A model generated the notes under the pieces. The model did no database searches and was not told the origin of the DNA. It was given only the letters and a program-made list of their open reading frames with translations. 64,000 bases of DNA from an uncultured Cellulophaga sp. (GTDB lineage Bacteria; Bacteroidota; Bacteroidia; Flavobacteriales; Flavobacteriaceae), in assembly GCA_947496695.1 (NCBI GenBank), contig CANMEI010000002.1, positions 124,001 to 188,000 on the forward strand, given 5' to 3'. Made by a program: the position numbers and the translations under genes. This document shows positions 1-10,186 of this stretch, one piece after another. Position 1 is the first letter of the stretch. Every line of letters starts with the position of its first letter.

Positions 1-2
1 TG

Positions 3-383
3 GAACTAACTTCCAAAAAACCTATTAAACGAGAAAATGAAGAAAAAAATCTTCATAAAAAGGAAAAAGAAGAAACTTTAGAGCTTAAAAATGAGAATCA
101 AGTCAAAAAGAAAAAATTTGATTTAATAGATCAATTTATTGAAAAGAATCCAAAAATTGTTCCCAAAGAAAAAACAGCACCTTTGGGAACTATTGAAAAA
201 TCTAGAAAAATTGATAAAAATGAGCTAATGACTGTCACTTTAGCTAAAGTTTACCTAGAGCAAAAAAAGTACAAAAAAGCAATTCAAGCTTATAAAATTT
301 TAAGTTTGAAATATCCAGAAAAAAGTAGTTTCTTTGCAAGCCAAATAAAACTAGTACAGAAAATACAAAAAGAAAATAAATGA
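3..383 (+). CDS. TPR-containing protein, C-terminal part
   Basis: This is the 3' end of a gene that begins upstream of the window; the reading frame is open from base 3 to the TGA at 381-383. The visible part has a highly charged, Lys/Glu-rich low-complexity stretch, then a C-terminal region of about 60 residues with a single TPR-like helix pair (AKVYLEQKKYKKAIQAYKIL, then LKYPEKSSFFASQI). The stop overlaps the secG start as ATGA, so the two are translationally coupled. A TPR protein directly before secG-groES-groEL is a familiar Flavobacteriia arrangement, often behind lptE and a sigma-54-type regulator gene, which would lie outside this window. No specific function can be assigned. Confidence 0.75.
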   Translation, partial: ELTSKKPIKRENEEKNLHKKEKEETLELKNENQVKKKKFDLIDQFIEKNPKIVPKEKTAPLGTIEKSRKIDKNELMTVTLAKVYLEQKKYKKAIQAYKILSLKYPEKSSFFASQIKLVQKIQKENK

Positions 384-736
384 ACACGTTTACAATATTC
401 TTAGTCCTTATAATCATCGTAAGCTTATTATTAATGTTGGTTATTATGGTACAAAACCCAAAAGGAGGAGGATTATCATCTTCTTTCGGCGGTGGTGGAA
501 CACAAGTAGCTGGTGGTGTTAAAAAAACAGGAGACTTTTTAGACAAAAGTACTTGGACTTTAGCAACATTACTAATCGTATTAATCTTATTATCGAACAT
601 TTCTTTAAAAGATAACTACGCACAAACAGAATCTAAATTATTAGAAGGTGGAGATATCGAGAATACAATTCCTGATTCGTTACCTGAACCTATTGCTACT
701 CCTGAAGCAGAAACCCCTGCTACAGATTCAGAGTAA
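380..736 (+). CDS. secG: Preprotein translocase subunit SecG
   Basis: Small integral membrane subunit of the SecYEG translocon. The 118-residue protein has the SecG pattern: a first membrane segment (about residues 3-25), the signature loop MVQNPKGGGLSSSFGGGG with its Gly/Ser-rich run, then a second membrane segment (about residues 58-75). The C-terminal tail is acidic and rich in Pro, Glu and Thr, which is usual in Bacteroidota SecG and makes it longer than the enterobacterial protein. The start overlaps the upstream TPR gene by four bases. A strong intrinsic terminator follows, separating it from groES. Confidence 0.93.
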   Translation: MNTFTIFLVLIIIVSLLLMLVIMVQNPKGGGLSSSFGGGGTQVAGGVKKTGDFLDKSTWTLATLLIVLILLSNISLKDNYAQTESKLLEGGDIENTIPDSLPEPIATPEAETPATDSE

Positions 737-760
737 ATAATATATTTTACATTATTACAA

Positions 761-796
761 AATGCCAGCTTATGACAAGCTGGCATTTTTTGTTTT
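761..796 (+). terminator. Rho-independent terminator after secG
   Basis: Perfect 11-bp stem (761-771 with 777-787), five-base loop, followed by a run of T residues. It lies 25 bases after the secG stop and closes the TPR-secG transcript before the groES promoter. Confidence 0.85.
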
Positions 797-819
797 ACAA
801 ACTGTCAGGAAATTAGCAA

Positions 820-834
820 TGGCATAATTTCTGT
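820..834 (+). promoter_or_regulatory. Weak sigma-54-like -24/-12 element before groES
   Basis: The sequence TGGCATAATTTCTGT has the TGGCA half of a sigma-54 (RpoN) -24 box; at the -12 position it reads CTGT rather than TTGC. It ends 48 bases before the groES start. No CIRCE-type inverted repeat was seen here. The match is partial, so this is a suggestion supported mainly by better copies elsewhere in the window. Confidence 0.3.
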
Positions 835-881
835 CTTACATATTAGAGAAATTAATAAATCAATTAAAATAAATTAATAAT

Positions 882-1160
882 ATGGCTAAAGTTAACATTA
901 AACCATTGGCAGACAGAGTACTTATAGAGCCAATGGCAGCTGAAACACAAACTGCTTCAGGGTTATACATTCCTGACACAGCTAAAGAGAAACCTTCAAA
1001 AGGAAAAGTAGTTGCAGTTGGTCCTGGCACAAAAGATGAAAGTGTTACCGTAAAAGTTGGCGATACTGTTCTTTATGGAAAATATGCAGGTACTGAACTG
1101 AAATTAGAAGGTACTGACTATTTAATGATGCGCGAAAGTGATATTCTAGCAATTATATAA
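882..1160 (+). CDS. groES: Co-chaperonin GroES
   Basis: Ten-kilodalton lid of the GroEL folding chamber. The 92-residue protein is full length for the family and shows the N-terminal [12 protein letters not shown], the mobile-loop region (about residues 17-33, [20 protein letters not shown]), the [10 protein letters not shown] motif and the C-terminal [25 protein letters not shown]. It is followed 104 bases later by groEL with no terminator between, so the two form the usual operon. Confidence 0.97.
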   Translation: MAKVNIKPLADRVLIEPMAAETQTASGLYIPDTAKEKPSKGKVVAVGPGTKDESVTVKVGDTVLYGKYAGTELKLEGTDYLMMRESDILAII

Positions 1161-1243
1161 TTGCCTTTTTTTTGTGTAAGAACAAAAATTTCACAAATAT
1201 ATTTCAACTTTAATTTAAACAAATTTTCACATTGTGAGAATGA

Positions 1244-2896
<1,653 letters not shown>

Positions 2897-2917
2897 TAAG
2901 CTTATAAACTATATTTC

Positions 2918-2956
2918 AAAACCCGCTTATTTAAAATTAAATAAGCGGGTTTTTAT
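2918..2956 (+). terminator. Rho-independent terminator after groEL
   Basis: Perfect 17-bp stem (2918-2934 with 2937-2953) with a two-base loop, GC-rich at the base (ACCCGC/GCGGGT), running straight into T residues. It starts 22 bases after the groEL stop. Confidence 0.88.
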
Positions 2957-3055
2957 ATTAAAATTGTTGACATTTGAGATATAATAACCCTATCATAACA
3001 ATTAACCTTTTTAAAAAGAGTTTTTTTGTAAAACCAAAACTAAAAACAATAGTAA

Positions 3056-4015
3056 ATGGATTTTTCTCTTGTAGTGATATATTTGGGTTTCACCCTTGCA
3101 GCCTACTCTGTAGTTGGAAATGACACTATACAAACTCTTGGAACCTTCTTAAGTTCAAATGAAAGAAAAAAATGGTGGGTATTATGGTTATTTGCTGGCG
3201 GAATATTAAGTATTACACTTATTTACGGTTATGCAACTCATGGTGGCGATGTATCATATGGTCGGTTAGAAAAATACCCCATGCCTAACCCATTCGCTTG
3301 GTACTATATACTTCCACCTATAATATTAATGCTATTAACAAGAACTGGAATACCGGTTAGCACCTCATTTTTAATTCTAACATTTTTTAATCAGAAAAAT
3401 TTGAATGACATGGTCATCAAATCTATTTCTGGTTATGCTGTTGCTTTCACCGCTTCATTAATCTTATATGCCATTATCTCAAAAACATTAGAGAAAAAGT
3501 TTATTGAGAATCCCATTACAGATAAGCAAAATAAAATATGGACTACACTACAATGGTGTTCTACTGGGTTTTTATGGTCGCAATGGCTTATTCAAGATTT
3601 TGCGAACATATATGTATACTTACCTAGGCAATTAGCGCTATGGCAGCTTATTTTATCTTTAGCTATCATACTCGGAATGCTTGCATTTATTATAGCTAAA
3701 AAAGGAGGTGCCATACAAAGTATTGTAAAATCTAAAACCAATACAGTTGACATTCGTTCTGCAACGTTAATCGATTTTACTTATGGTATTATTCTTTTTT
3801 ATTTTAAAGAATTAAATAATGTACCTATGAGTACAACATGGGTTTTTATAGGAATACTGGCAGGCAGAGAAATAGCCCTAAATTTTATGTTGAGAAAAAA
3901 AGAAGGCCGAAGAAATATGTTCAAAAACTTAGGAATGGATTTGATAAAAGTTTTAGCAGGGCTCATTGTTAGTATTATATTAGTATATCTAGTTAAATAT
4001 CTAGCAACAATATAA
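3056..4015 (+). CDS. Diverged PiT-family-like inner membrane transporter
   Basis: A 319-residue polytopic membrane protein with about eight to ten hydrophobic segments. It looks like a shortened, diverged member of the PiT phosphate-permease fold. Two PiT-like half-repeats can be seen: GNDTIQTLGT (residues 21-30) and DFANI (181-185) match the repeated GANDVANA motif, and IPVSTS (99-104) and VPMSTT (256-261) match the repeated PVSTTH motif. The symmetric placement supports the assignment, though the central soluble domain of classical PiT is absent. It is followed 41 bases later by a universal stress protein, probably co-transcribed. Substrate unknown; phosphate or another oxyanion is an inference only. 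Confidence 0.6.
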   Translation: MDFSLVVIYLGFTLAAYSVVGNDTIQTLGTFLSSNERKKWWVLWLFAGGILSITLIYGYATHGGDVSYGRLEKYPMPNPFAWYYILPPIILMLLTRTGIPVSTSFLILTFFNQKNLNDMVIKSISGYAVAFTASLILYAIISKTLEKKFIENPITDKQNKIWTTLQWCSTGFLWSQWLIQDFANIYVYLPRQLALWQLILSLAIILGMLAFIIAKKGGAIQSIVKSKTNTVDIRSATLIDFTYGIILFYFKELNNVPMSTTWVFIGILAGREIALNFMLRKKEGRRNMFKNLGMDLIKVLAGLIVSIILVYLVKYLATI

Positions 4016-4056
4016 AATGATTAGAATAAAATAGTATTAACAATAAAAGAAAAACG

Positions 4057-4899
4057 ATGAAAAGTATATTATTCCCTACCGATTTTACAGAGCTGTCATT
4101 AAATGCTTTTACTTACGCAATGGAATACGCTCAAAAATCTAATTCTAAACTTATTGTTTATCATACATATTCAGAAAAAAATACCATATCAGAAGAAGCA
4201 CAAAAGGTTTACAATAAATTAGATATTGAAAATTTTAGAAGTAAAAAAGATAAATTCCCCCTTTTTGAAAAATTGATTAAAAACAGTAAAGCTGGTAATT
4301 TAAAAGTAAAATATGTAGTTAAAGAAGGTGATTTCGTTACTTCATTAAAAAACTATGTCAAAAAGAAAGAAGACAAAATAGACTTAATTATTATGGGCAC
4401 CCAAAATAAGCAAAACAGCTTATTTGATATTTTCATGGAGACAAATACTATTAAAATTCTTCAAGAGATAAACAAACCCGTTATTGCTATACCTGAAAAC
4501 GCAACTTTTGATGGGTCATTAAACAATATGGCTTTTTTAGTTGACTATCGAGAAGATGAAAAAGAACCTTTAGAACAAGTTATTCTACAAACTCAAGAAT
4601 TTAATTCTGACTTACATGTTATTCATTTTGATTTAGCACATGGAGAATCCATATCCCCTTTAATGGATTCTTTTAAAGATTCTTTAGAATTGGAAAATTT
4701 AAACAACGTTACGTTTATTACTATCGACACGATTAACCTTAAAGAATCATTATCTCAATACTGTGTTACTAATAACATTGATATGATTTGTATTATTAAT
4801 CATAAACGAAATTTTTATCAAAGGTTATTTTCATACAGCTTAGCCGAAGATATTCTAAACCACTTAGACATCCCTGTAATGGCTATATATAGTGAATAA
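4057..4899 (+). CDS. Universal stress protein, tandem UspA domains
   Basis: Cytoplasmic nucleotide-binding stress protein of 280 residues. Domain 1 (about 1-146) opens with SILFPTDFTELSLNAFTYAMEYAQ-like sequence and has the LIIMGTQNK segment; domain 2 (about 155-280) repeats the fold and ends IPVMAIYSE. The tandem form is the common Bacteroidota arrangement. In domain 2 the nucleotide-binding glycines are poorly conserved, so that half may not bind ATP. It follows the PiT-like transporter closely. A bidirectional terminator separates it from the convergent HMA gene. Confidence 0.88.
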   Translation: MKSILFPTDFTELSLNAFTYAMEYAQKSNSKLIVYHTYSEKNTISEEAQKVYNKLDIENFRSKKDKFPLFEKLIKNSKAGNLKVKYVVKEGDFVTSLKNYVKKKEDKIDLIIMGTQNKQNSLFDIFMETNTIKILQEINKPVIAIPENATFDGSLNNMAFLVDYREDEKEPLEQVILQTQEFNSDLHVIHFDLAHGESISPLMDSFKDSLELENLNNVTFITIDTINLKESLSQYCVTNNIDMICIINHKRNFYQRLFSYSLAEDILNHLDIPVMAIYSE

Positions 4900-4910
4900 T
4901 TCACTGATTA

Positions 4911-4947
4911 AAAAGAGCTATAATTAAGTTTAATTATAGCCCTTTTT
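4911..4947. terminator. Bidirectional terminator between Usp and HMA genes
   Basis: Perfect 11-bp stem (4917-4927 with 4930-4940), two-base loop, flanked by A-rich sequence on the left and T-rich sequence on the right, so it can serve the plus-strand Usp gene and the minus-strand HMA gene that ends at 4964. Confidence 0.82.
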
Positions 4948-4963
4948 AAATTTTTGCACACCA

Positions 4964-5332
4964 TTAATGAGAATCACTATGTGCTTTTCCGTCATCAGAG
5001 TTATCTTCTCTATATAAACAACAAGGGTGTACACTATAATACGCTTCTTCAGTAGCCTTTAACTCTTTAGTATCATGACCTACAGCCACTATTGCAGATT
5101 TTATTTTCATTGCATCAGTTTTACGCTCGTCAACAATTAACGATAATTGATGTGAAGGAATATCCCAAGAAGCATATTTTACACCTTTTACATTAAGCGC
5201 TGCTTTTTCAATACGCTCTTTACACATGGCACATTTACCATTAACATCAAACTTTATTTTCTTATTTTTTTCTTGTGCAGAAGAAACTGTTGTTATCAAC
5301 AAAGCAAAAACCGCTATTATTATTTTTTTCAT
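4964..5332 (-). CDS. Periplasmic heavy-metal-associated (HMA) domain protein
   Basis: A 122-residue secreted protein: signal peptide (about 1-19, ending SSA/Q), one HMA ferredoxin-like domain with metal-binding CAMC (Cys34, Cys37), and a Cys/His-rich tail containing HPCC (102-105) and a terminal HSDSH. The HMA fold with CxxC binds Cu+ or similar soft metals. It lies 19 bases downstream of a TonB-dependent receptor and then the Cu+ ATPase, so it probably chaperones copper in the periplasm as part of that operon. The extra Cys/His tail suggests a second metal site; this is inference. Confidence 0.85.
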   Translation of the reverse strand: MKKIIIAVFALLITTVSSAQEKNKKIKFDVNGKCAMCKERIEKAALNVKGVKYASWDIPSHQLSLIVDERKTDAMKIKSAIVAVGHDTKELKATEEAYYSVHPCCLYREDNSDDGKAHSDSH

Positions 5333-5351
5333 ATTTATTTTTTTTAATTGT

Positions 5352-7592
5352 TTAATTTATTTTAAATCTGAATCCGCCATAAAACATTCTACCCATAATA
5401 GGCGCATATACAATAGTTGTATCAAAATTCGAACCAAAAGGATCATTCGCTGCCAAAACAGGGTTTTCTTGTTTAAGATTAGATAAATTCTCACCTCCTA
5501 AATATATTTCAAATTTAGATGAAAAAACTTTTGTTATTTGAGCATTCATATGGTTATAAGGCGATGAGTACTCCGAAAGTTGGTATTCAGCAGGGTTTGA
5601 ACTTGTATCTGGCAATCTTTTTTCACCTAACCTATGTAAAGTATAATCAAAACGCCATTGCTCCCCATTATCTTTCAATTTAGTTTCATACCCTATGTTT
5701 GCAAAAAATCGGTTTTGGGCAAGTAGTGGTTTTTGCAAAGTACCACTTTCATAATCAGAAGAAACATCATAATATTTATAAGCAGTTCGGATATCTAACT
5801 GTGGTAAAATCTCATAGTTCAATTCTACTTGAAAGCTACTTGCATAACTTTTTCCATCTAAATTATAAAAAGAAACTTCTTGTGGATTTTCCCAATCAAC
5901 TATTATCTGGTTTTTAAAATTAGTTTTATAAAAATCAAATGTAATATCTCCTTTTTTATTGAAAAGAGTAAAACCTTGTAAAAAACTCACACCATAATTC
6001 CAAGCATCTTCAGGATCTAAACCGTAGATATCTCCACCAGAATTTTGAATTACAATTTCTCTAGACGAAGAAAAAAGTTGTTGATTTTCTGCAAAAATAT
6101 TAGCAGCACGCTTACCTCTACCAAAAGACCCTCTCAAACTAGCTTTTTCCCAAGGTGTATACCTAATATGAAAACGTGGAGTCACAAAGTTACCTAATCT
6201 ATTATGACTATCCACCCTAAGGCCAGCCGTTAAACTTACTTTTTCGAGATTCTCATAACTATACTCAAAAAAAGCACCAACTGATCTGTCATCTCTTGAA
6301 TAATCTGTCGTATTTACAAACTCATCATAACCATCATAAGCAAAAGTTAATCCTGTTTTAAATTTGTTTCTAGTATCTCCTAAAATAGAGTTAAATATTA
6401 AATTAGAATAAATACTCTCGTGATTTATATCATACGTACGAAACCCAAAATAAGAATCTTGCACATGTTTGCTATACGATGTTTGAAAACCAAAACTTTG
6501 ATAAGGAAGCTCAGGGAAAACATATCCTAATTTTAAAGAAGTATCAAATCTACGTGTATTGATTTCGCTACCCCAAGCATTAGTTGTAAACTTATCAGTA
6601 TCAGGATTAAAGTCTGTTTGACCTATTTGCTTTTCATCATTTAAAAAACGAACATTTAAAAAGCTCACCCAACCTTTTTCTAGATTTTGATATTGCCAAC
6701 GGTTCATCACATTCAGCTGATTAGATAAAGGTGCATCTAAAAAACCATCATTATTTTCATCTTCTTTTTGCGTCCGCTGATTAGCATGCACATACAATCC
6801 TGAACTCAATTTATTACTCAACTTTTTATTAAAATGAGCATTAAGTTCTTGCCTACCATTCTCATTTAAGTAACCATTTACAAAAACAGCATTATCTGTT
6901 AATGGTTTTACCAACTCTGTATTTATTTGTCCCGATATACTTTCATAACCATTTACAACACTACCTGTGCCTTTTGTAATTTGTATACTTTCAACCCAAG
7001 TACCAGGTGTAAATGTTAATCCGAATGCTTGTGAAGCACCACGAACCATTGGTATGTTTTCTTGTGTTATTAAAAGGTATGGACTGGTTAAACCTAACAT
7101 TTGTATTTGCTTGGTTCCAGTAAGTGCATCTGAAAAATTCACATCAATAGATGGGTTTGTTTCAAAACTCTCAGAGAGGTTACAACATGCCGCTTTTAAT
7201 AACTCTGCGCTATTCACAGTTACTACATTCTGAGAACTAAAATAAGACTTCTGTACAGCATCTCGTTTCTGTTCTACAACCACTTCATTTAATGTATTTG
7301 ATGCTTTTAAAATATGCTTAATTGGTCTAGGCTCATTAACCGTTAAGGTATCAGACTCAAAGCCTACATAGCTTATAATTAATTTATTATATTCTTTTTT
7401 ATAGGGAATAGAAAATTTACCCTCCATATCCGTCACAACTCCTATTTGAGAATTCATCCAGTAAACATTAGCTCCTGGAAGTCCCATTGCATTAGTATCA
7501 TTACTTTCTAGAACCACACCTTCTACTTTTTCTTGTGAAAAAGTCAAGCAAGGCGCAAGTACTAAAATCAATACTATTAAATATTTGTTCAT
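5352..7592 (-). CDS. TonB-dependent receptor of the copper locus
   Basis: Outer-membrane active transporter of 746 residues. A signal peptide (about 1-19) is followed by a carboxypeptidase-regulatory-like beta domain (about 20-100, including MGLPGANVYW and VGFESDTL), a plug domain (about 115-220, with a CC pair at 136-137 in LLKAACCNLSESFETNPSID) and a 22-strand-type barrel ending GGFRFKIN. The CCNLSESFETNPSIDV signature is common in Bacteroidota receptors linked to metal loci. It sits between CopA-type ATPase and a periplasmic HMA protein on the same strand with short gaps, so a metal role, copper or a copper chelate, is likely; the substrate is not proven. Confidence 0.88.
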   Translation of the reverse strand: MNKYLIVLILVLAPCLTFSQEKVEGVVLESNDTNAMGLPGANVYWMNSQIGVVTDMEGKFSIPYKKEYNKLIISYVGFESDTLTVNEPRPIKHILKASNTLNEVVVEQKRDAVQKSYFSSQNVVTVNSAELLKAACCNLSESFETNPSIDVNFSDALTGTKQIQMLGLTSPYLLITQENIPMVRGASQAFGLTFTPGTWVESIQITKGTGSVVNGYESISGQINTELVKPLTDNAVFVNGYLNENGRQELNAHFNKKLSNKLSSGLYVHANQRTQKEDENNDGFLDAPLSNQLNVMNRWQYQNLEKGWVSFLNVRFLNDEKQIGQTDFNPDTDKFTTNAWGSEINTRRFDTSLKLGYVFPELPYQSFGFQTSYSKHVQDSYFGFRTYDINHESIYSNLIFNSILGDTRNKFKTGLTFAYDGYDEFVNTTDYSRDDRSVGAFFEYSYENLEKVSLTAGLRVDSHNRLGNFVTPRFHIRYTPWEKASLRGSFGRGKRAANIFAENQQLFSSSREIVIQNSGGDIYGLDPEDAWNYGVSFLQGFTLFNKKGDITFDFYKTNFKNQIIVDWENPQEVSFYNLDGKSYASSFQVELNYEILPQLDIRTAYKYYDVSSDYESGTLQKPLLAQNRFFANIGYETKLKDNGEQWRFDYTLHRLGEKRLPDTSSNPAEYQLSEYSSPYNHMNAQITKVFSSKFEIYLGGENLSNLKQENPVLAANDPFGSNFDTTIVYAPIMGRMFYGGFRFKIN

Positions 7593-7616
7593 ATATATTT
7601 TTTATTAAACTTTATA

Positions 7617-10112
7617 TTAATCAATTTTTATTGTTCGCAATCGCAAAGCATTTGCAATTACTGAAACAGAACTAAAACTCATTGCTAAAGCCGCAATCAT
7701 TGGCGACAACAATAAACCAAAAATTGGAAATAAAACACCCGCAGCAATTGGTATACCAACCGTATTATAAATTAGGGCAAAAAATAAGTTTTGCTTGATG
7801 TTTCTCATCACTGCACTACTTAATTTATATGCTTTTACAATACCGTGTAAATCCCCTTTTACTAAAGTTATTGATGCACTTTCAATAGCAATATCAGTAC
7901 CTGTACCCATTGCTATACCCACATCACTTTTTGCTAATGCTGGAGCATCATTTATACCATCGCCCGCAACAGCAACTTTTTTACCTTCATTTTGTAAACG
8001 TTCTACTTCAGCAAGCTTATCTTGCGGTAACATTTCTGCTTTATACGCTGTTAAACTTAGCTCTTGAGCTACCGCTTTAGCAGTAGCATCATTATCACCC
8101 GTAAGCATAATAACCTCAATACCTATTTTTTGTAATTCTTGAATCGCGTTTTTACTTGTCTCTTTTATTTTATCTCCTATAACAATAAAACCAACAGCAT
8201 TTTTATCAATTGCTAAATATGAAACTGTTTTTGCTTGTTTTTGATAACTGATTACTTCTTCTTTCAATTTATCAGAAATAGCGATATTATTATCAAACAT
8301 CATTTTTTTATTACCTAAAGCAATAGTTTTATTATCTATTTGAGCAGTAACCCCTTTTCCTGTAACAGATTCAAAATCAGACACCTTTAAAAGCGCTACG
8401 TTTTTTAACTTTCCATAAACTACCGTAGCTTCTCCTAATGGGTGCTCACTTTGCTGATTTAAAGAAACAATATATTGAAGCACTTTTTCAGAATCAAAAT
8501 CACCGTTACTTGCAACTTTTTCAACCGTAGGCTTCCCTTCAGTAATTGTTCCTGTTTTATCTATAACAAGCACATCAATTTTATCCATTCTCTCTAAAGC
8601 CTCTGCACTTTTAATTAAAACACCCGATTGTGCACCTTTACCTACACCTACCATTACTGATATTGGCGTAGCTAAACCTAAAGCACAAGGGCATGCAATT
8701 ATCAAAACCGCAATTGCATTCACCAAGGCATACACGTAAGCAGGTTCAGGACCAAAAACAATCCATATCACAAAAGTCAATACTGATACAAATACAACAG
8801 CAGGAACAAAGTAGCTTGACATTTTATCGGCTAATTTTTGAATTGGTGCTTGACTACGACTAGCTTTATTAACCATATCAATAATTTGAGATAATAATGT
8901 ATCTGAACCCACCTTTTCTGCTTTCATTACAAATGAGCGCTTACCATTAATAGTTCCCGAACTTACTTTATTACCTTCCTTTTTTTGAACAGGAACCGAT
9001 TCACCCGTAATCATAGATTCATCAATCGTACTACCTCCTTCTACAATAATACCATCAACAGGAATTTTATCTCCAGGTTTAACACGTAACAAATCACTCA
9101 CAACAATTTTATTAATTGCAATTGTTTCATCATGTCCATCAACTATTCTAACCGCTTTATTAGGTGCTAATTTTAATAGCTCTTTTACTGAAGAATTTGT
9201 TTTTTTATGCGCACGAGCTTCTAAAAGTTGTCCAAAAAGCACCAAGGTTAAAATAACTGTAGATGCTTCAAAATAAACATGAACTGTACCTTTTTCAGTT
9301 TTAAATTGTTCAGGGAAAAAATCTGGTATCAAAATAGCAAACACACTAAAAAGCCAAGCAACACCTGCACCAATGCCTACCAAAGTAAACATGTTTAAAT
9401 TCCAAGTTTTTACCGAACGATAGGCACGCTCAAAAAACATCCACGTAGCATAAAACACCACTGGTATTGACAAAGCAAACTGAACCCAATTCCAATATTT
9501 TAAAGATAAAATAGTATCTAAAGGATTATTAGGTATCATTCCAGACATTGCAATAATAAAAATTGGCAGCGTAAAAGCAACTGCAATTTTAAATTTAGCT
9601 AGAAGTTTATTATAACTTTTAGCTTCTGCCGAATCACTTGGTTCTTTAGGCTCTAAATCCATACCGCAAATAGGACAATCACCAGGCTCATCCTTAACAA
9701 CTTCTGGGTGCATTGGACATGTATATTCCTGTTCATTAGAACTGAAAGAACTTACCTCTTCAACCAAATCCATACCACAAACCGGGCAATCACCAGGTGC
9801 ACCATATATTTTATCTCCTTCACAATGCATTGGGCAATAAAAAATACCGTTTCCATTTTTTTTACCTGTAGGCTCTTGCTTCTCACTATGCTTATGACTG
9901 CCTAACTTATGAATTGAATAATGACCTCCATCAGCTTCCATTGCTTTTTGCAATGTTTTTAAACTAATTTTCTTATCCATCTCTAATATTGCTTCAGCTT
10001 TTTCTAAATTAACTGTTGCATTTGTAACACCTTTAACGTTAGCCAAAGTTTGCTCCACATGAGTTCTACACCCATTACAAGACATTCCATGAATATGATA
10101 TGTATTTTTCAT
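7617..10112 (-). CDS. copA: Cu+-exporting P1B-type ATPase
   Basis: Inner-membrane copper efflux pump of 831 residues. Order: an N-terminal HMA domain with MSCNGC (Cys12, Cys15); two consecutive heavy-metal-binding modules of the CPMH...GDCPxCGMDL type (about 93-115 and 132-152); membrane helices; TGES (369-372); the CPC metal-translocation motif (474-476); phosphorylation site DKTGT (518-522); SEHPLG (555-560); GDGIND (717-722); and late helices carrying YN and MSFSS, the ligands typical of the Cu+ subgroup. All catalytic residues are present. It is preceded by an AraC regulator with an HMA domain and followed by the receptor and periplasmic HMA protein. Confidence 0.95.
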   Translation of the reverse strand: MKNTYHIHGMSCNGCRTHVEQTLANVKGVTNATVNLEKAEAILEMDKKISLKTLQKAMEADGGHYSIHKLGSHKHSEKQEPTGKKNGNGIFYCPMHCEGDKIYGAPGDCPVCGMDLVEEVSSFSSNEQEYTCPMHPEVVKDEPGDCPICGMDLEPKEPSDSAEAKSYNKLLAKFKIAVAFTLPIFIIAMSGMIPNNPLDTILSLKYWNWVQFALSIPVVFYATWMFFERAYRSVKTWNLNMFTLVGIGAGVAWLFSVFAILIPDFFPEQFKTEKGTVHVYFEASTVILTLVLFGQLLEARAHKKTNSSVKELLKLAPNKAVRIVDGHDETIAINKIVVSDLLRVKPGDKIPVDGIIVEGGSTIDESMITGESVPVQKKEGNKVSSGTINGKRSFVMKAEKVGSDTLLSQIIDMVNKASRSQAPIQKLADKMSSYFVPAVVFVSVLTFVIWIVFGPEPAYVYALVNAIAVLIIACPCALGLATPISVMVGVGKGAQSGVLIKSAEALERMDKIDVLVIDKTGTITEGKPTVEKVASNGDFDSEKVLQYIVSLNQQSEHPLGEATVVYGKLKNVALLKVSDFESVTGKGVTAQIDNKTIALGNKKMMFDNNIAISDKLKEEVISYQKQAKTVSYLAIDKNAVGFIVIGDKIKETSKNAIQELQKIGIEVIMLTGDNDATAKAVAQELSLTAYKAEMLPQDKLAEVERLQNEGKKVAVAGDGINDAPALAKSDVGIAMGTGTDIAIESASITLVKGDLHGIVKAYKLSSAVMRNIKQNLFFALIYNTVGIPIAAGVLFPIFGLLLSPMIAALAMSFSSVSVIANALRLRTIKID

Positions 10113-10136
10113 AAGTTCAATCTTTAATATACCTCA

Positions 10137-10144
10137 CAAAGTTA
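10137..10144 (-). promoter_or_regulatory. Putative -7 element of the copA promoter
   Basis: On the minus strand this reads TAACTTTG, an exact match to the Bacteroidota -7 consensus TAnnTTTG, 24 bases before the copA start. No clear -33 TTG is present at the expected distance, which would suit an activator-dependent promoter controlled by the adjacent AraC-type protein. Confidence 0.45.
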
Positions 10145-10186
10145 TCATGTAAGCTTCAGGTACACTTGACTAGTTATGGTTAAGAC

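Noticed and set aside
244..600. 118-residue minus-strand ORF opposite secG
   Set aside because: Antisense shadow of secG; no codon pattern or family match.
797..881. CIRCE-type operator before groES
   Set aside because: Looked for a TTAGCACTC-N9-GAGTGCTAA pattern and found none.
2966..2990. TTGACA followed closely by TATAAT upstream of the PiT-like gene
   Set aside because: The spacing of about seven bases is far too short for a sigma-70 promoter, and this phylum does not use the E. coli consensus.
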